In this document: positions 27,461 through 36,644 of the stretch, piece after piece
How positions within the stretch are numbered: position 1 is the first letter of the stretch
Layout: every line of letters begins with the position of its first letter
Assembly (NCBI GenBank): GCA_903911085.1
Contig: CAIWCC010000099.1
Coordinates: 1 to 64,000 of the forward strand
Direction: 5' to 3'
DNA: 64,000 bases
From: an uncultured Bacteroidales bacterium
Lineage (GTDB): Bacteria; Bacteroidota; Bacteroidia; Bacteroidales; Paludibacteraceae
Notes under the pieces: generated by a model
The model's database searches: none
Told to the model about the DNA's origin: nothing
What the model saw: the letters and a program-made list of their open reading frames with translations, nothing else
Translations under genes and position numbers: made by a program

Positions 27461-29395
27461 ATGATTGCTCCAATAAAATACCGTTCAATCGGAAAAATGT
27501 TTTTTATAACATTTTTATCTAGTTTAGCATTGTTTGGAAATGCTCAAAAGGCGCTTCAAATTCCAGCAAAAATTGATTTCGAAGCTAAAGATGTTTTCCC
27601 TTGGATTACTGTTGGAAAATCTACTAAATTATCCAAAACTGTTTACAAAAATGGTAGTCAAGCTCTTGAGATTGCTTCGGGAAGTGCAGCGCAATGCAAT
27701 TTAATTTTGGTACCAAATTCAACTTATCAGATTACTGCTTGGGTAAAAACCGAAAGCGGTTCGGATGAAATACAGTTGAATATGCTTGGATTGGCTGAAA
27801 ATAATATTAGTGTAGCTAGTGCTTTGACAGGTTGGACGTTGGTTAAGAAAGAGTTTCATTCGGGCGAATGTCAAAATAAAGGTATAATCGAATTAGCAAA
27901 TCCTGACAACTCCTCAAAAAATAGTGTTTGGGTAGATGATATTCAGATTGATCGCATTGGAGATTTTGTAAGTGTAAAACCTGCTGGAATTAAGCCACTT
28001 CCCATTCGCAAACAAGTTCTCGATCAGGGCATTTTAGCCCAACCAGATGAAAAATTAGCTTGGTTACTCGATGCAAAGTTTGGGATGTTCATACATTGGG
28101 GCTTGTATTCAGCACATGGTCAAGGAGAGTGGGTTATGTACAGATCTGCTATTTCTCCCGATAATTATCGAGTGTATGCTTATCCAACTATTGGTGATAA
28201 ATATTTTTCAGCCGATAAATATGACCCGAAAGCTTGGGCAAAATTAGCCAAAGCAGCTGGTATGAAGTACATGAATTTAACTACTATGCATCATGATGGT
28301 TATGCAATGTTTGAGAGTAAATATATGAATGCATTTACATCAAAACAAACACACAACCGCGATTTTGTGAAAGAATATGTAGATGCTTGTCGTGCTGAAG
28401 GATTGAAAGTTGGCCTTTATAAAACGCTAATAAATTGGCGTTTCCCTGGATATTTTGATGTGACGGGCACTGATTGTAAACCAAATCCTTTTGGATATAC
28501 TACTGATATAGCCCACAAAGAAAATGCACGTTTGATGAAAGAAGAGCTTTACTGCCAAGTAAAAGAGTTAATGACCAAATATGGAAAAATTGATCAGATT
28601 TTTTGGGATGGAGGTTGGTTAGGTCAACAAGGCGGCGATGCTGATGGCGCTTATTTCTGGGAATCGGGCAAATACCTCGACACCAAAAACCAATGGCCTG
28701 TTAACCCGTATTTTCAAGACTTGGATGATATTACAGGTAAACCTCTTGGTTTGATGGGTATTGTACGAAAATATCAACCTGATATTATTGTAAATCCACG
28801 TTGCGGTTGGTATGGTGATATTAAAGCGGAAGAAGGCAATGCACCAATCACAGGTGCTGTAAGAACAGAGGATATTTATGAAAAATGTATGTCAATTGGT
28901 ACGGCTTGGGGCTATGCGTCCAATTATGAAGATCCTAATAAAATCAAATCATTAGACTTTTTGAAAAGGATGTTATCCGATTGTGTTATACGCAATATGG
29001 TGTACTTATTAAATGTAGGACCAGACAAACACGGAAAAATTCCGCAACCTGCACAGGACAGACTTCTCGAAATGGGTAGATGGCTCGAACAAGTTGGCGA
29101 AGCAGTGTATGGAACTCGTGGAGGTCCGTGGAATCCGAAAGATGGACAATATGGATTTGCTTACAAAGGCAATACAATCTATGTTTATTTATTGAGCGAT
29201 TTTAAAGGCCAAGCACTTACATTGCCATCACTAAATAAAGGTCAGAAAGCTGTAAAAGCCTATGTTGTTTCGGATAAAACACCTGTGAAAATGAATCAAA
29301 ATAAGGGAAGAGAAATTACCTTATCAGGAATTAATCGTACAGACAAAGCTGTTACAATTATTGCTGTTGAATTGAATAAAAACGTGATGGAATAG
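27461..29395 (+). CDS. GH29 alpha-L-fucosidase with N-terminal carbohydrate-binding-like domain
   Basis: 644 aa. The signal peptide core is FFITFLSSLALFGNA, so M1 or M13 could be the start. An N-terminal beta-sandwich (about 32-168) resembles CBM4/9-type modules. The GH29 barrel (about 195-560) has KFGMFIHWGLYS, TMHHDGYAMF and the nucleophile Asp in IFWDGGW (D383). E474 in IYEKC sits where many GH29 enzymes have a conserved Glu that may be the acid/base. A C-terminal beta-sandwich follows. It hydrolyses alpha-L-fucosides with retention. No lipobox or CTD: probably periplasmic. It differs from the other two GH29 proteins here in its N-terminal module and in its active-site context. Confidence 0.92.
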   Translation: MIAPIKYRSIGKMFFITFLSSLALFGNAQKALQIPAKIDFEAKDVFPWITVGKSTKLSKTVYKNGSQALEIASGSAAQCNLILVPNSTYQITAWVKTESGSDEIQLNMLGLAENNISVASALTGWTLVKKEFHSGECQNKGIIELANPDNSSKNSVWVDDIQIDRIGDFVSVKPAGIKPLPIRKQVLDQGILAQPDEKLAWLLDAKFGMFIHWGLYSAHGQGEWVMYRSAISPDNYRVYAYPTIGDKYFSADKYDPKAWAKLAKAAGMKYMNLTTMHHDGYAMFESKYMNAFTSKQTHNRDFVKEYVDACRAEGLKVGLYKTLINWRFPGYFDVTGTDCKPNPFGYTTDIAHKENARLMKEELYCQVKELMTKYGKIDQIFWDGGWLGQQGGDADGAYFWESGKYLDTKNQWPVNPYFQDLDDITGKPLGLMGIVRKYQPDIIVNPRCGWYGDIKAEEGNAPITGAVRTEDIYEKCMSIGTAWGYASNYEDPNKIKSLDFLKRMLSDCVIRNMVYLLNVGPDKHGKIPQPAQDRLLEMGRWLEQVGEAVYGTRGGPWNPKDGQYGFAYKGNTIYVYLLSDFKGQALTLPSLNKGQKAVKAYVVSDKTPVKMNQNKGREITLSGINRTDKAVTIIAVELNKNVME

Positions 29396-29506
29396 ATAGC
29401 AATATGGTAATTTGAAAATGCTGTTTTAGGATTAATTTACACAGTATTACTAAACAACTTTAAACTTTAATTCTTAGAAAAAATACTTAAAAAATTCCCC
29501 AATTTC

Positions 29507-31318
29507 ATGAAATATCCTGTTTTCCTATTTGCTTTTATTATGTCAATAACCATTTTAACGGCTCAAAACTATAAAACTGAGTCGATACAAATGGATAAAA
29601 TGTGGGGTGAAACAACAGTATCAGTCGATGCATTAAAAGCTGGACGAGGCAAACTTTTCGACGAAAGTAATTTTGCAATGTTTATTCATTGGGGACTTTT
29701 TTCTTCGCTAGGCGGTGTATGGGACAACAAAACCTACTACGGCATTGGCGAGTGGATGATGAGAAAAGCTATGGCCAATATACCTGTTGACAAATACAGA
29801 GATATTGCTAAAACCTTCAATCCTAAGGATTTTGACGCAAAAGCAATTGCAAAGTTGGCGAAGGATGCGGGAATGAAATACATCATTATTACCAGCAAAC
29901 ATCACGAAGGATTTGCTATGTTCGATTCAAAAGCAGATTCGTTTAATATAGTTGCTGCAACGCCTTTTGCCCGCGACCCGATGAAAGAGCTATCTGCCGC
30001 CTGTCATGAATTGGGTCTTGGGTTTGGGTTTTATTATTCACACAATCAGGATTGGACTACGCCCGGTGGAACCAACGGACCAAAAACTTATCCCGATGGT
30101 TCACCAGCAACCTTTGATGAATATTTCAATAAAAAATGCCTGCCACAGGTAAAAGAAATTTGTACCAATTACGGAAAAATCGATTTCGTTTGGTTCGATA
30201 CACCGGGCAAGATGAAGGAAGAACAGGTTGTCGAATTAGTTAATACCGTTCGCAAACTCCAGCCCAATGTCATGATGTGCAGCAGGGTGGGACATGGTAT
30301 GGGTGATTATGCCAGTCTGGGCGACATGGAAGTGCCGATGCGGAATCATGAAGGTTTGTGGGAAACCTGTGATACCAACAATGACTCGTGGTCATATGCC
30401 TGGTACGATAAGAATTTTAAAAGTCCCAAAGAAATTCTACATCGTTTAATATCGACAGTAGGGCGTGGCGGAACGTATTTATTCAACATCGGACCAAATG
30501 GCATGGGCAAAGTTCCTGAAATAGCAGCGAAATTTCTCGAAGAAACAGGCAAGTGGATTCGAAAATATCCACAAGTTATTTATGCAGCCGGCAGTTCACC
30601 GTGGGGACATGCATTACCTTGGGGCGATGTTACTACTAAAGGAAATACAATGTACCTTTCTGTTTTCGATTGGCCGCAGGACGGTAAACTGTACCTTCCG
30701 GGATTAAAAACCAAAATAGTTTCGGCTTCTGTTTTAGAAGGAACTAATAAAACAGAATTACAATTTGAAGTAAAAAATGGTTGGACTATTTTTAAAGTTT
30801 CAGGTACTCCTGCCGATTTTCCTGTTTCTGTTATTGAACTGAAACTGGACGGCGTTGCCGAAAAAGCAAAGGTAAATACCGACCATGCCATTTATCCAAA
30901 TATCTCTTCTACCTTATCAACCGAATTTGCTGAAGTAACCGGAGCAACTAAAAAAGGGGTGAACTGGATGGAGAAATTTGGTGAATGGAAACACGTTAGC
31001 CAAATAAGCGACTGGAACGAAAACAGCAAAGCAGTTTGGAAAGTTGATGTCAATACACCGGGATATTACGCTTTAAGTCTACGTTACAAAGGGGCAGGTA
31101 AAGTAGCAGGTAAATTAGTATGGCACACCGAAACTGATGAAAAAATAGTTGTACAAAACCAACAAGCAGTTACCGAAAAATACCAAACCTATCCTATGGG
31201 TATCCTTGAATTTAAAACTGCTGGAAAACATACCATATCAGTTTCATTGGTTGAGGGTGATCCAAAAATCTCCAGTCTCGAATCAATTATTATTTCACCT
31301 GTGGTGATGTCCTTTTAA
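29507..31318 (+). CDS. GH29 alpha-L-fucosidase with extra C-terminal beta-sandwich
   Basis: 603 aa, signal peptide ending at ITILTAQ. The GH29 barrel (about 45-370) shows FAMFIHWGLFS, TSKHHEGFAMF, nucleophile Asp in VWFDTPG (D231) and the conserved WETC (E286). The C-terminal part (about 375-600) contains the usual beta-sandwich and a further domain of about 130 residues (WKHVSQISDWNENSKAVWKV onward) that looks like an additional carbohydrate-binding or DUF-type module. Retaining removal of terminal L-fucose is expected, probably in the periplasm. Its last 29 bases overlap the 3' end of the convergent sulfatase gene. Confidence 0.93.
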   Translation: MKYPVFLFAFIMSITILTAQNYKTESIQMDKMWGETTVSVDALKAGRGKLFDESNFAMFIHWGLFSSLGGVWDNKTYYGIGEWMMRKAMANIPVDKYRDIAKTFNPKDFDAKAIAKLAKDAGMKYIIITSKHHEGFAMFDSKADSFNIVAATPFARDPMKELSAACHELGLGFGFYYSHNQDWTTPGGTNGPKTYPDGSPATFDEYFNKKCLPQVKEICTNYGKIDFVWFDTPGKMKEEQVVELVNTVRKLQPNVMMCSRVGHGMGDYASLGDMEVPMRNHEGLWETCDTNNDSWSYAWYDKNFKSPKEILHRLISTVGRGGTYLFNIGPNGMGKVPEIAAKFLEETGKWIRKYPQVIYAAGSSPWGHALPWGDVTTKGNTMYLSVFDWPQDGKLYLPGLKTKIVSASVLEGTNKTELQFEVKNGWTIFKVSGTPADFPVSVIELKLDGVAEKAKVNTDHAIYPNISSTLSTEFAEVTGATKKGVNWMEKFGEWKHVSQISDWNENSKAVWKVDVNTPGYYALSLRYKGAGKVAGKLVWHTETDEKIVVQNQQAVTEKYQTYPMGILEFKTAGKHTISVSLVEGDPKISSLESIIISPVVMSF

Positions 31319-32675
31319 CCGACTCATTATTAAATAAATCGCGATGAATCTCCCGTGTAACATCATTCCACTCTCCTTCATTCCATAGCAAGGGAGTTAT
31401 TAATCCTTTTTCCCACTGTTTAATTTTATCCATCATTTGTCTGTAAATTAACGGTTTAGAATCACAAAGGTCTTTTGTTTCTCCCAAATCATTTTCCAAA
31501 TCATATAGTCTTTCACCAACTCCAACCACACGAATTAATTTGTATTTACCCATACGCATAGCAGCCATATCTTCTTTTCGCCAGAACAGATTTTCATGCG
31601 GTGTCCCTTTCTTTTTACCTGATAAATAAGGCAATAAATTTACTCCATCCAGCGGTTTTTTGGTTGATTTCAAATCAATTTCGGCTGCCGACATGGCAGT
31701 TGGCAATATATCTAATGAAGAAACAAGACCGTCAAATTTCCCCGAAAACTTATTTCCATATTTCACAAAGTAAGGTGCCCGATGTCCTCCTTCAAATTTA
31801 TTTCCTTTGAATCCTTTTAAAGGATAATTTGAGGAAGTGTTATTGCTGGCACCACCATTGTCATTCACAAAAAATATCAAGGTATTATCGAGTTTCCCCG
31901 ATTTTTCTAGTTGCCGAACCACATTACCAATAGCGGCATCTACCGAATATGTCATTGCTGCCAACATTTGACGACCGTGTCCGTTAAATCGTGCCAAATC
32001 TTCTTTTGTGGCTTCCATTGGTGTATGCACTGCATTGAAAGCCAGATACATCAGAAATGGTTTATTCGGTTGCTCAGCTATAAATTCAGCGGCTTTGTCA
32101 CCCAACTCAGTAGTTATATATTTTGAAAATGGAACATACAAACCATTGTATTGAAGTGCTTTTTCATTTCCTTTTTTATCATCTTTCCCGGCATTATAAA
32201 AGTACGAACGAGATCCGGAAATAAAACCGTAGAAATGATCAAATCCCCTTTTGTTTGGGTGATAGGCTGCTTGAGCTCCCTGATGCCATTTTCCAAGGCA
32301 ATAAGTTGTGTAGCCGTTCTTTTTAAAAATGTCGGCAAATGTTTCTTCGTCGAGACCTAAACCAGTGCCTTTGGGCGAAAGATTACACTCGTATCCGTTA
32401 CGCTGCTGGTATCGACCTGTAAGTATTCCAGCTCTTGAAGGTCCACTGACAGTGGCACTTACATGACCATCGGTGAAAACGACAGCACCGTTTGCCAACT
32501 TATCAATGTTTGGTGTGAGCAAATCTTTTGAACCCATAAATCCAAAATCATTATAACCCGCATCATCAAGTATAATAATCAACACATTTGGTTTAATAGT
32601 TTGTGCCTTTTTCACAGCGTGTAAGGGACAAATAGCGCTTGTAATTCCTAATGCTCCGAGGAGTATGTTTTTCAT
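31290..32675 (-). CDS. Sulfatase, S1 type, serine-dependent
   Basis: 461 aa with N-terminal signal peptide (MKNILLGALGITSAICPLHA). The metal-binding block LIIILDDAGYNDFG, active-site signature S77-G-P-S-R (followed by AGILTGR), GKWHQG, and the distal metal-site block FVNDNGG are all present. Serine at the formylglycine position implies an anaerobic maturase. It is the last gene of the minus-strand run. It starts 15 bp after the GH29 stop codon, so the two are likely coupled, removing sulfate and then fucose. The 3' end overlaps the convergent GH29 gene at 29507-31318. Sulfate regiochemistry cannot be assigned. Confidence 0.94.
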   Translation of the reverse strand: MKNILLGALGITSAICPLHAVKKAQTIKPNVLIIILDDAGYNDFGFMGSKDLLTPNIDKLANGAVVFTDGHVSATVSGPSRAGILTGRYQQRNGYECNLSPKGTGLGLDEETFADIFKKNGYTTYCLGKWHQGAQAAYHPNKRGFDHFYGFISGSRSYFYNAGKDDKKGNEKALQYNGLYVPFSKYITTELGDKAAEFIAEQPNKPFLMYLAFNAVHTPMEATKEDLARFNGHGRQMLAAMTYSVDAAIGNVVRQLEKSGKLDNTLIFFVNDNGGASNNTSSNYPLKGFKGNKFEGGHRAPYFVKYGNKFSGKFDGLVSSLDILPTAMSAAEIDLKSTKKPLDGVNLLPYLSGKKKGTPHENLFWRKEDMAAMRMGKYKLIRVVGVGERLYDLENDLGETKDLCDSKPLIYRQMMDKIKQWEKGLITPLLWNEGEWNDVTREIHRDLFNNESVKRTSPQVK

Positions 32676-32690
32676 TTTTTTGTAAATTTA

Positions 32691-34154
32691 TCAGAATGAA
32701 ACCTTGATAACATATCCATTTTCAGGACAAAAACCCTTTGGTATTTTTATTGTTAATCCCTCTTGCTTTTGTTTAAATTTCACTTTCCCAAAACCCAAAA
32801 TTTCAGCCCTTTTTATTTTTCCGATTTCCGAACAGAATGATTTTATAACTGCTTCTTCGGTTGGTTTTTCGATAGAAATGGCATACAAAGATTTTCCTTT
32901 TTGGGTAAACCAAAAGTCTTCCGGAGTAAAATTAGCTTTAAATCCTTTTTGGGATCTGGCGGTAGTTCCTTCCATATTCAGATTGGTTGGACCTTCATGC
33001 ATAATTTTCCATTTTTGCGTTCCGTAAATTGCTTCACCGTTTATTTTCAACCATTTGCCGGCAACCCGCAGGTTATTGGCACTTTGCTGAGTCACCAGTC
33101 CTTCGGATGTAGGGCCAATGTTCAGCATATAATTTCCACCTTTCGATACAATCTCAATCAGCCAGTAAAGCATTTCTTTGGGCGTTTTCCAATCGTTGTC
33201 GTACGATTTGTAACCCCATGAGTTATTGTGTGTTCCAACTGTTTCCCATGGTTTTGCAATGCCATTTGCATCAACAGGTATCTTATTGTCGCCGGGAATA
33301 ATATAGTCGCCCAAACCATTACCAATACGCTCGGTAATGATAACCTGGGGCTGTATATCGTACACAATTTTATAAAACTCGTAGCTCTGTTCGGGTTTCA
33401 AACGCCAGGGCATATCGTACCACAGGCATTTCAAATCAGGGTAATTATGCATCAATTCTTTTACCTGAGGGTATGCTTTTTTTTGCAGATATTCTTCAAA
33501 TGAATTTGGGCTTGGATCCCAGGTATTGGCACCAAAAGCAACGTTTTTTATTCCTACATTCATTTTGTTGGCAATGGCTTCGGCAAGTTGCCCATCACCG
33601 CCATCCATCCAGTCGATATTGTGCGAGTAATAAACGCCAAAATCCAGTCCCTGCCTTTTGCATGCATTGTAAAGTTCTCTGAGCACATCTCTTTTAAACG
33701 GTGTGGCATCCACTATGTTGAATTTGCTGGCTGCCGATTGATACATGGCAAAACCATCGTGATGTTTCGAAGTTAACACCACGTATCTCATTCCGGCTTC
33801 TTTGGCCAATAACACAATGGAATCGGCATTGAACTGAACCGGATTGAACTGATTAGCCAATTCGGCATATTCAGCCCGTGGAATTTTTGCAGACGACATA
33901 ATCCATTCTGCCAATTGGGATGATTTGTATTCTTTAAGCGTTTTTCCTTTCCAAACTCCGGCAGGAATAGAGTACAAACCCCAGTGTATGAACATGCCGT
34001 ATTTTGCATCCCTGAACCAATCGAAAGTTGCTTTTTTGGATGCATTCATCTTTTTCCATTCCACTGCATGCTCTTTTGAAATGGAGTCATTGGTTTGTGC
34101 AAAACCAATTTGTATAAACAAAGAAAGTAATAATACAGTGCTGATTCTTCTCAT
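32691..34154 (-). CDS. GH29 alpha-L-fucosidase
   Basis: 487 aa, signal peptide ending at IGFAQ. The GH29 barrel shows KYGMFIHWGLYS, TSKHHDGFAMY, nucleophile Asp in LWYDMPW (D247) and WETV (E304), with a C-terminal beta-sandwich (about 370-487). It resembles the 603-aa GH29 more than the 644-aa one and lacks any added module. The ATG overlaps the TAA of the M60 gene by one base, indicating translational coupling to the peptidase. Confidence 0.94.
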   Translation of the reverse strand: MRRISTVLLLSLFIQIGFAQTNDSISKEHAVEWKKMNASKKATFDWFRDAKYGMFIHWGLYSIPAGVWKGKTLKEYKSSQLAEWIMSSAKIPRAEYAELANQFNPVQFNADSIVLLAKEAGMRYVVLTSKHHDGFAMYQSAASKFNIVDATPFKRDVLRELYNACKRQGLDFGVYYSHNIDWMDGGDGQLAEAIANKMNVGIKNVAFGANTWDPSPNSFEEYLQKKAYPQVKELMHNYPDLKCLWYDMPWRLKPEQSYEFYKIVYDIQPQVIITERIGNGLGDYIIPGDNKIPVDANGIAKPWETVGTHNNSWGYKSYDNDWKTPKEMLYWLIEIVSKGGNYMLNIGPTSEGLVTQQSANNLRVAGKWLKINGEAIYGTQKWKIMHEGPTNLNMEGTTARSQKGFKANFTPEDFWFTQKGKSLYAISIEKPTEEAVIKSFCSEIGKIKRAEILGFGKVKFKQKQEGLTIKIPKGFCPENGYVIKVSF

Positions 34155-36397
34155 TAGTTTTTATTTTTAAGTAACATCCCTGATTTAATTGTTTTATTAT
34201 TAAACACTTTAACGATATACAATCCTTTATTCAATATGTTGATATTTATTTTGTTATCTGAACAATTCGTCTGTTTCAGTATCACTTTTCCTGTCAAGTC
34301 GGCAATTTCTACATTATAAGGTTTTTCTGCTTCATCCAGGCTGATAAAATCAGTTGCCGGATTGGGGTATATCTCTATTTTCTTAGTTGAATTTACATTA
34401 ATTATCGCATTTGGTGCCGGACGACCATTCGGAAAGTACCGGTCAATAATTTTTTGCATAGAAATAACTGCCGAATCGCCCTGAGCGGTATCATATACCG
34501 GAAGCCACACATAATACCAACCCTGTCCATAATACGGACTTTGGCCTGCGCCGATTGTTCCGGGAAAAATCACATGCGCATGGGTATTAAACTGCTCACT
34601 GTTGCGGGGAATAATTGATTTATAATATATTAGTCTATCGTAAATCTCCACCGAGGGTTTTAGTCCGGCAGCAGCGATAGCGGACTTCAGATTAGCACCA
34701 TTTTCGGGCTTTATGCCCCAGAAATGAATAAGCGGTGTCAAATCCACACCGGCAGCTTTCGACATTCTTAAAATACGATTATCTGTTGGGTCTGAATTGG
34801 TTGGGTAGGTTATTCCTTTCTCATAATCCTCATGAACCGATTTCCAAAATTTAGTCAGAGCATCCCAACCAAAAAGATTGGCAATTTCGCCATATTTTCC
34901 ATACCCGCGCTGTTGATATTTCATTTCATCCCCTTCAGCATTCGAATGATCCATATCATTCCCTTTTCGGAAATTCTCGGTTACCATCCACATGATGGCT
35001 GTTTGTGCAAGCGTAATCTGGGTTTTATCGCCCACCGACAAAGAGAATGCTTTGTTAAGTTCCATGCCGAATTTCATATTTTGCATGGCTACAAAAAGGA
35101 TATTTACTGCCGCTTCACTTTCACCGGTAAACTTAGTAAATAACTGTGCATGACCAAGTTCATGGAAAACCGTCCAGTCCGAAGTTTGTGGTCCTTTGAG
35201 CATAAAATGGTTTTTATTACCCGTTTCCGTTGCGGTGGGAGTGTACGGATAGTTCGATTGAGGATAGCCGGGGAAATTTGCAGTTCCGCGCATCAACACA
35301 TCTATTTGCAAATACAACACGGTTTTGTTCCGAACCAACGGAGTGCCAAAAAGTTCAGAAACCGCATCCAGACTTTTGTCCCAATCATTCATCAAAGTAA
35401 CCGGATTATCGAAATTATAAATCCAACTTGTAGGAACCTGCATCATAAACTTGTCCGATTCAAAATCTGCCCATGGGCCGGTTTTTTTCCGCTCAACATT
35501 TCTCCAGTTTTCAAGTGTTGTTTTATCAAAACTTCGTGCTGAAAAGAAGGGTGATTCTACAGCATTTCTGATTTCAACATCCACCAAACCATTGTTGGCA
35601 AGATGCGGAACTTCTATGTAAATGCCCCCACCCAATGGATTTGAAACGCGCGTAATTGTATCCGTTATCGGGGAAACAATACTTACCCTGTCAAACCGCT
35701 TGATAGTGGTTTTGGCTTTTAAATCCCACGAATGTGCCCCAACACGAACATTATATCCTTTATTTGCTATTGCCGATGGTACTTTTATTACAACCACTGT
35801 GCCCGGAGCGAGATAACAGCCGGTAGGTCTGCGCGCCGGATCGGTGGAATACATCACCGGATTGCCCCAGTCTTTATGTACAGAACCATTAATTTTCACT
35901 GTCTTTGTAACTGTAGAATCTGCAGGTGCTGCCACGGCACCGGGAAAATATGCTGAGGATTCAAATTTAAAGCCTTTGAAAATATTGGGATTACGCTTTA
36001 AAGTTGAACTTGTGTAAGCATAATCAATCAGACCCTGCTGAAGTGCATAAATGGCTTGGACGAGTTCAAAACCGCTAATTGTAGCCCGTGTGAAACCACT
36101 TTTTGTTGAACTATTTATAAAAATGGCACCTTCGTGTTTTTCGTACGAACGAACTACATCAAAGGCTTTTAAGATGATTGAATCGGAACTGCCCAACAGT
36201 GCCACATTGTTTTTTATGATGGTAGACTGAGCTGTGATTTCGGTTGAATTTAAAATTACAGAACCGGAAATATGGTCTTTTAATTTTTGAAATGCAGTAG
36301 AAAGATCTTTGACAGCCGAAAATGCATTTCCTGAAACAAGTGAAGATACTGAAATCAGAACGGCAACAATAATCTTTGGGGATTTGCTTAATATCAT
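34154..36397 (-). CDS. M60-type (enhancin/mucinase-like) metallopeptidase with T9SS CTD
   Basis: 747 aa, signal peptide ending near GNAFS. The zinc motif is HELGH (H412, E413, H416), followed at the expected short distance by GESE (E426/E428) for the third ligand, which is the M60 pattern HExxH(x8-24)E. An N-terminal region of about 150 residues and a beta-rich domain (about 160-290) precede the catalytic part. The end (from IEIYPNPATDF) is a T9SS type A CTD, so the enzyme works at the surface or outside the cell. Characterised M60 peptidases cut O-glycosylated proteins such as mucins. Being coupled to a fucosidase and a sulfatase hints that the natural substrate includes a glycoprotein. Confidence 0.88.
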   Translation of the reverse strand: MILSKSPKIIVAVLISVSSLVSGNAFSAVKDLSTAFQKLKDHISGSVILNSTEITAQSTIIKNNVALLGSSDSIILKAFDVVRSYEKHEGAIFINSSTKSGFTRATISGFELVQAIYALQQGLIDYAYTSSTLKRNPNIFKGFKFESSAYFPGAVAAPADSTVTKTVKINGSVHKDWGNPVMYSTDPARRPTGCYLAPGTVVVIKVPSAIANKGYNVRVGAHSWDLKAKTTIKRFDRVSIVSPITDTITRVSNPLGGGIYIEVPHLANNGLVDVEIRNAVESPFFSARSFDKTTLENWRNVERKKTGPWADFESDKFMMQVPTSWIYNFDNPVTLMNDWDKSLDAVSELFGTPLVRNKTVLYLQIDVLMRGTANFPGYPQSNYPYTPTATETGNKNHFMLKGPQTSDWTVFHELGHAQLFTKFTGESEAAVNILFVAMQNMKFGMELNKAFSLSVGDKTQITLAQTAIMWMVTENFRKGNDMDHSNAEGDEMKYQQRGYGKYGEIANLFGWDALTKFWKSVHEDYEKGITYPTNSDPTDNRILRMSKAAGVDLTPLIHFWGIKPENGANLKSAIAAAGLKPSVEIYDRLIYYKSIIPRNSEQFNTHAHVIFPGTIGAGQSPYYGQGWYYVWLPVYDTAQGDSAVISMQKIIDRYFPNGRPAPNAIINVNSTKKIEIYPNPATDFISLDEAEKPYNVEIADLTGKVILKQTNCSDNKININILNKGLYIVKVFNNKTIKSGMLLKNKN

Positions 36398-36464
36398 GAT
36401 TTGTTTGTGATTTAAGGTTACATTCTGTGTTATTTGTAAATATTTGAATAGAAAAAAAATCTAA

Positions 36465-36626
36465 CGACACAAGGTATCGGCATTTGGCGTCCTGAATTTG
36501 AGAATGCTGGAGTGTTCACTGTCACACTACGAATACTTGAACGCGAGAGTAAAACTACCGAAAGACTATCAGCCAATCCATTACCTAAAAGAGCGAGTTA
36601 GAAAATCGTACATTGATATTGAATAA
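36465..36626 (+). pseudogene. Possible C-terminal remnant of a foreign gene
   Basis: A stop-bounded plus-strand frame of 54 codons, without a start, reads as plausible protein (ALL in one frame: LRMLECSLSHYEYLNARVK, then LPKDYQPIHYLKERVRKSY and IDIE). Local base composition is richer in G and C than the flanks, and it lies on the opposite strand to its neighbours. It looks like the tail of a mobile-element or chromosomal gene left behind by rearrangement. I cannot name the family, and it could be a chance frame. Confidence 0.3.
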
Positions 36627-36644
36627 TTAATTTTTGTAATTGTT

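Noticed and set aside
29490-29506. TTCCCC motif before the 603-aa GH29 gene as a sixth operator
   Set aside because: No TACGAA half site accompanies it, there is no second half at 21-22 bp, and no -7 box lies at the fixed distance.
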